Source of the DNA: JAFDZO01 sp041859205
Lineage (GTDB): Bacteria; Bacteroidota; Ignavibacteria; Tepidaquicellales; Tepidaquicellaceae
Length of the DNA stretch: 5,635 bases
Reading direction: 5' to 3'
NCBI GenBank assembly: GCA_041859205.1
Contig: JBHEKU010000154.1
Location: 1-5,635, forward strand
Shown here: one piece after another, positions 5,575-5,635 of the stretch
How positions within the stretch are numbered: position 1 is the stretch's first letter
Layout: every line of letters starts with the position of its first letter
Notes under the pieces: model-generated
The model's database searches: none
Told to the model about the DNA's origin: nothing
What the model saw: the letters and a program-made list of their open reading frames with translations, nothing else
Made by a program: the position numbers and the translations under genes

Positions 5575-5635
5575 TTATTTTCTAAGCTCGGCTTCAAATA
5601 TCTCTTTGCTGCCCGGTTTAGAAATTACATTCATC
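5575..5635 (-). CDS. C-terminal tail of a convergent gene (partial, unidentified)
   Basis: On the minus strand the last bases of the window read in one frame as MNVISKPGSKEIFEAELRK followed by TAA (5577-5575). The frame is open to the window edge. The codons (AAA, GAA, ATT, AGA) and the charged, amphipathic composition resemble the real genes here, and the stop falls only 3 bases beyond the stop of the lipoprotein gene, as expected for tightly packed convergent genes. The Met at 5634-5632 is probably internal. Nineteen residues are too few to name a family, and an open frame of this length could be chance. There is no visible terminator between the two stops. Confidence 0.5.
   Translation of the reverse strand, partial: MNVISKPGSKEIFEAELRK

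Noticed and set aside
5584..5594. Small AAGC-TCG-GCTT hairpin as a bidirectional terminator
   Set aside because: The stem is only 4 bp with no T tract on either side, so it is too weak to call.

Overview
The window looks like a piece of a low-GC Gram-negative chromosome with an outer membrane. It carries dedicated lipid A genes and a lipoprotein that fits the outer membrane. The AT-rich codon usage, the weak or absent Shine-Dalgarno sequences, the beta-helix secreted protein rich in Thr, Asn and Gly, and the DUF4292-like lipoprotein together suggest the Bacteroidota/Ignavibacteria (FCB) group. That placement is inference from style, because no rRNA or other marker gene is present.

Layout: (1) Positions 1-1073, minus strand, hold the N-terminal 357 residues of a secreted right-handed beta-helix protein. 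It has a clear signal peptide and runs off the left edge. (2) Positions 1074-1378 form a divergent, very AT-rich intergenic region. It contains a candidate promoter for each direction, an 11-bp-period direct repeat and an 8-bp inverted repeat. (3) Positions 1379-5571, plus strand, are a compact five-gene run: lpxB, a DUF374 (LpxJ-type) acyltransferase, lpxK, a class I glutamine amidotransferase of the peptidase C26 type, and a lipoprotein with a LolA/LolB-like pattern. Gaps are 15 and 19 bases, and two junctions overlap by 4 bases, so the run is very probably one operon. (4) Positions 5575-5635, minus strand, hold the probable C-terminal tail of a convergent gene, ending 3 bases from the operon's last stop.

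How the genes fit together: LpxB makes the tetraacyl disaccharide-1-phosphate of lipid A, and LpxK adds the 4'-phosphate. The DUF374 protein between them is best read as a late lipid A acyltransferase. The lipoprotein probably works in the envelope, and a role in lipoprotein or lipid handling is a guess from its pattern. The amidotransferase has an intact catalytic triad but no obvious link to lipid A, and it is the odd member of the operon.

I see no RNA genes, CRISPR array, insertion sequence, att site or phage gene. I did not find an exotic new system. The points most worth a second look are the LpxJ-type enzyme, the lipoprotein, the coupled amidotransferase and the repeats in the divergent promoter region.
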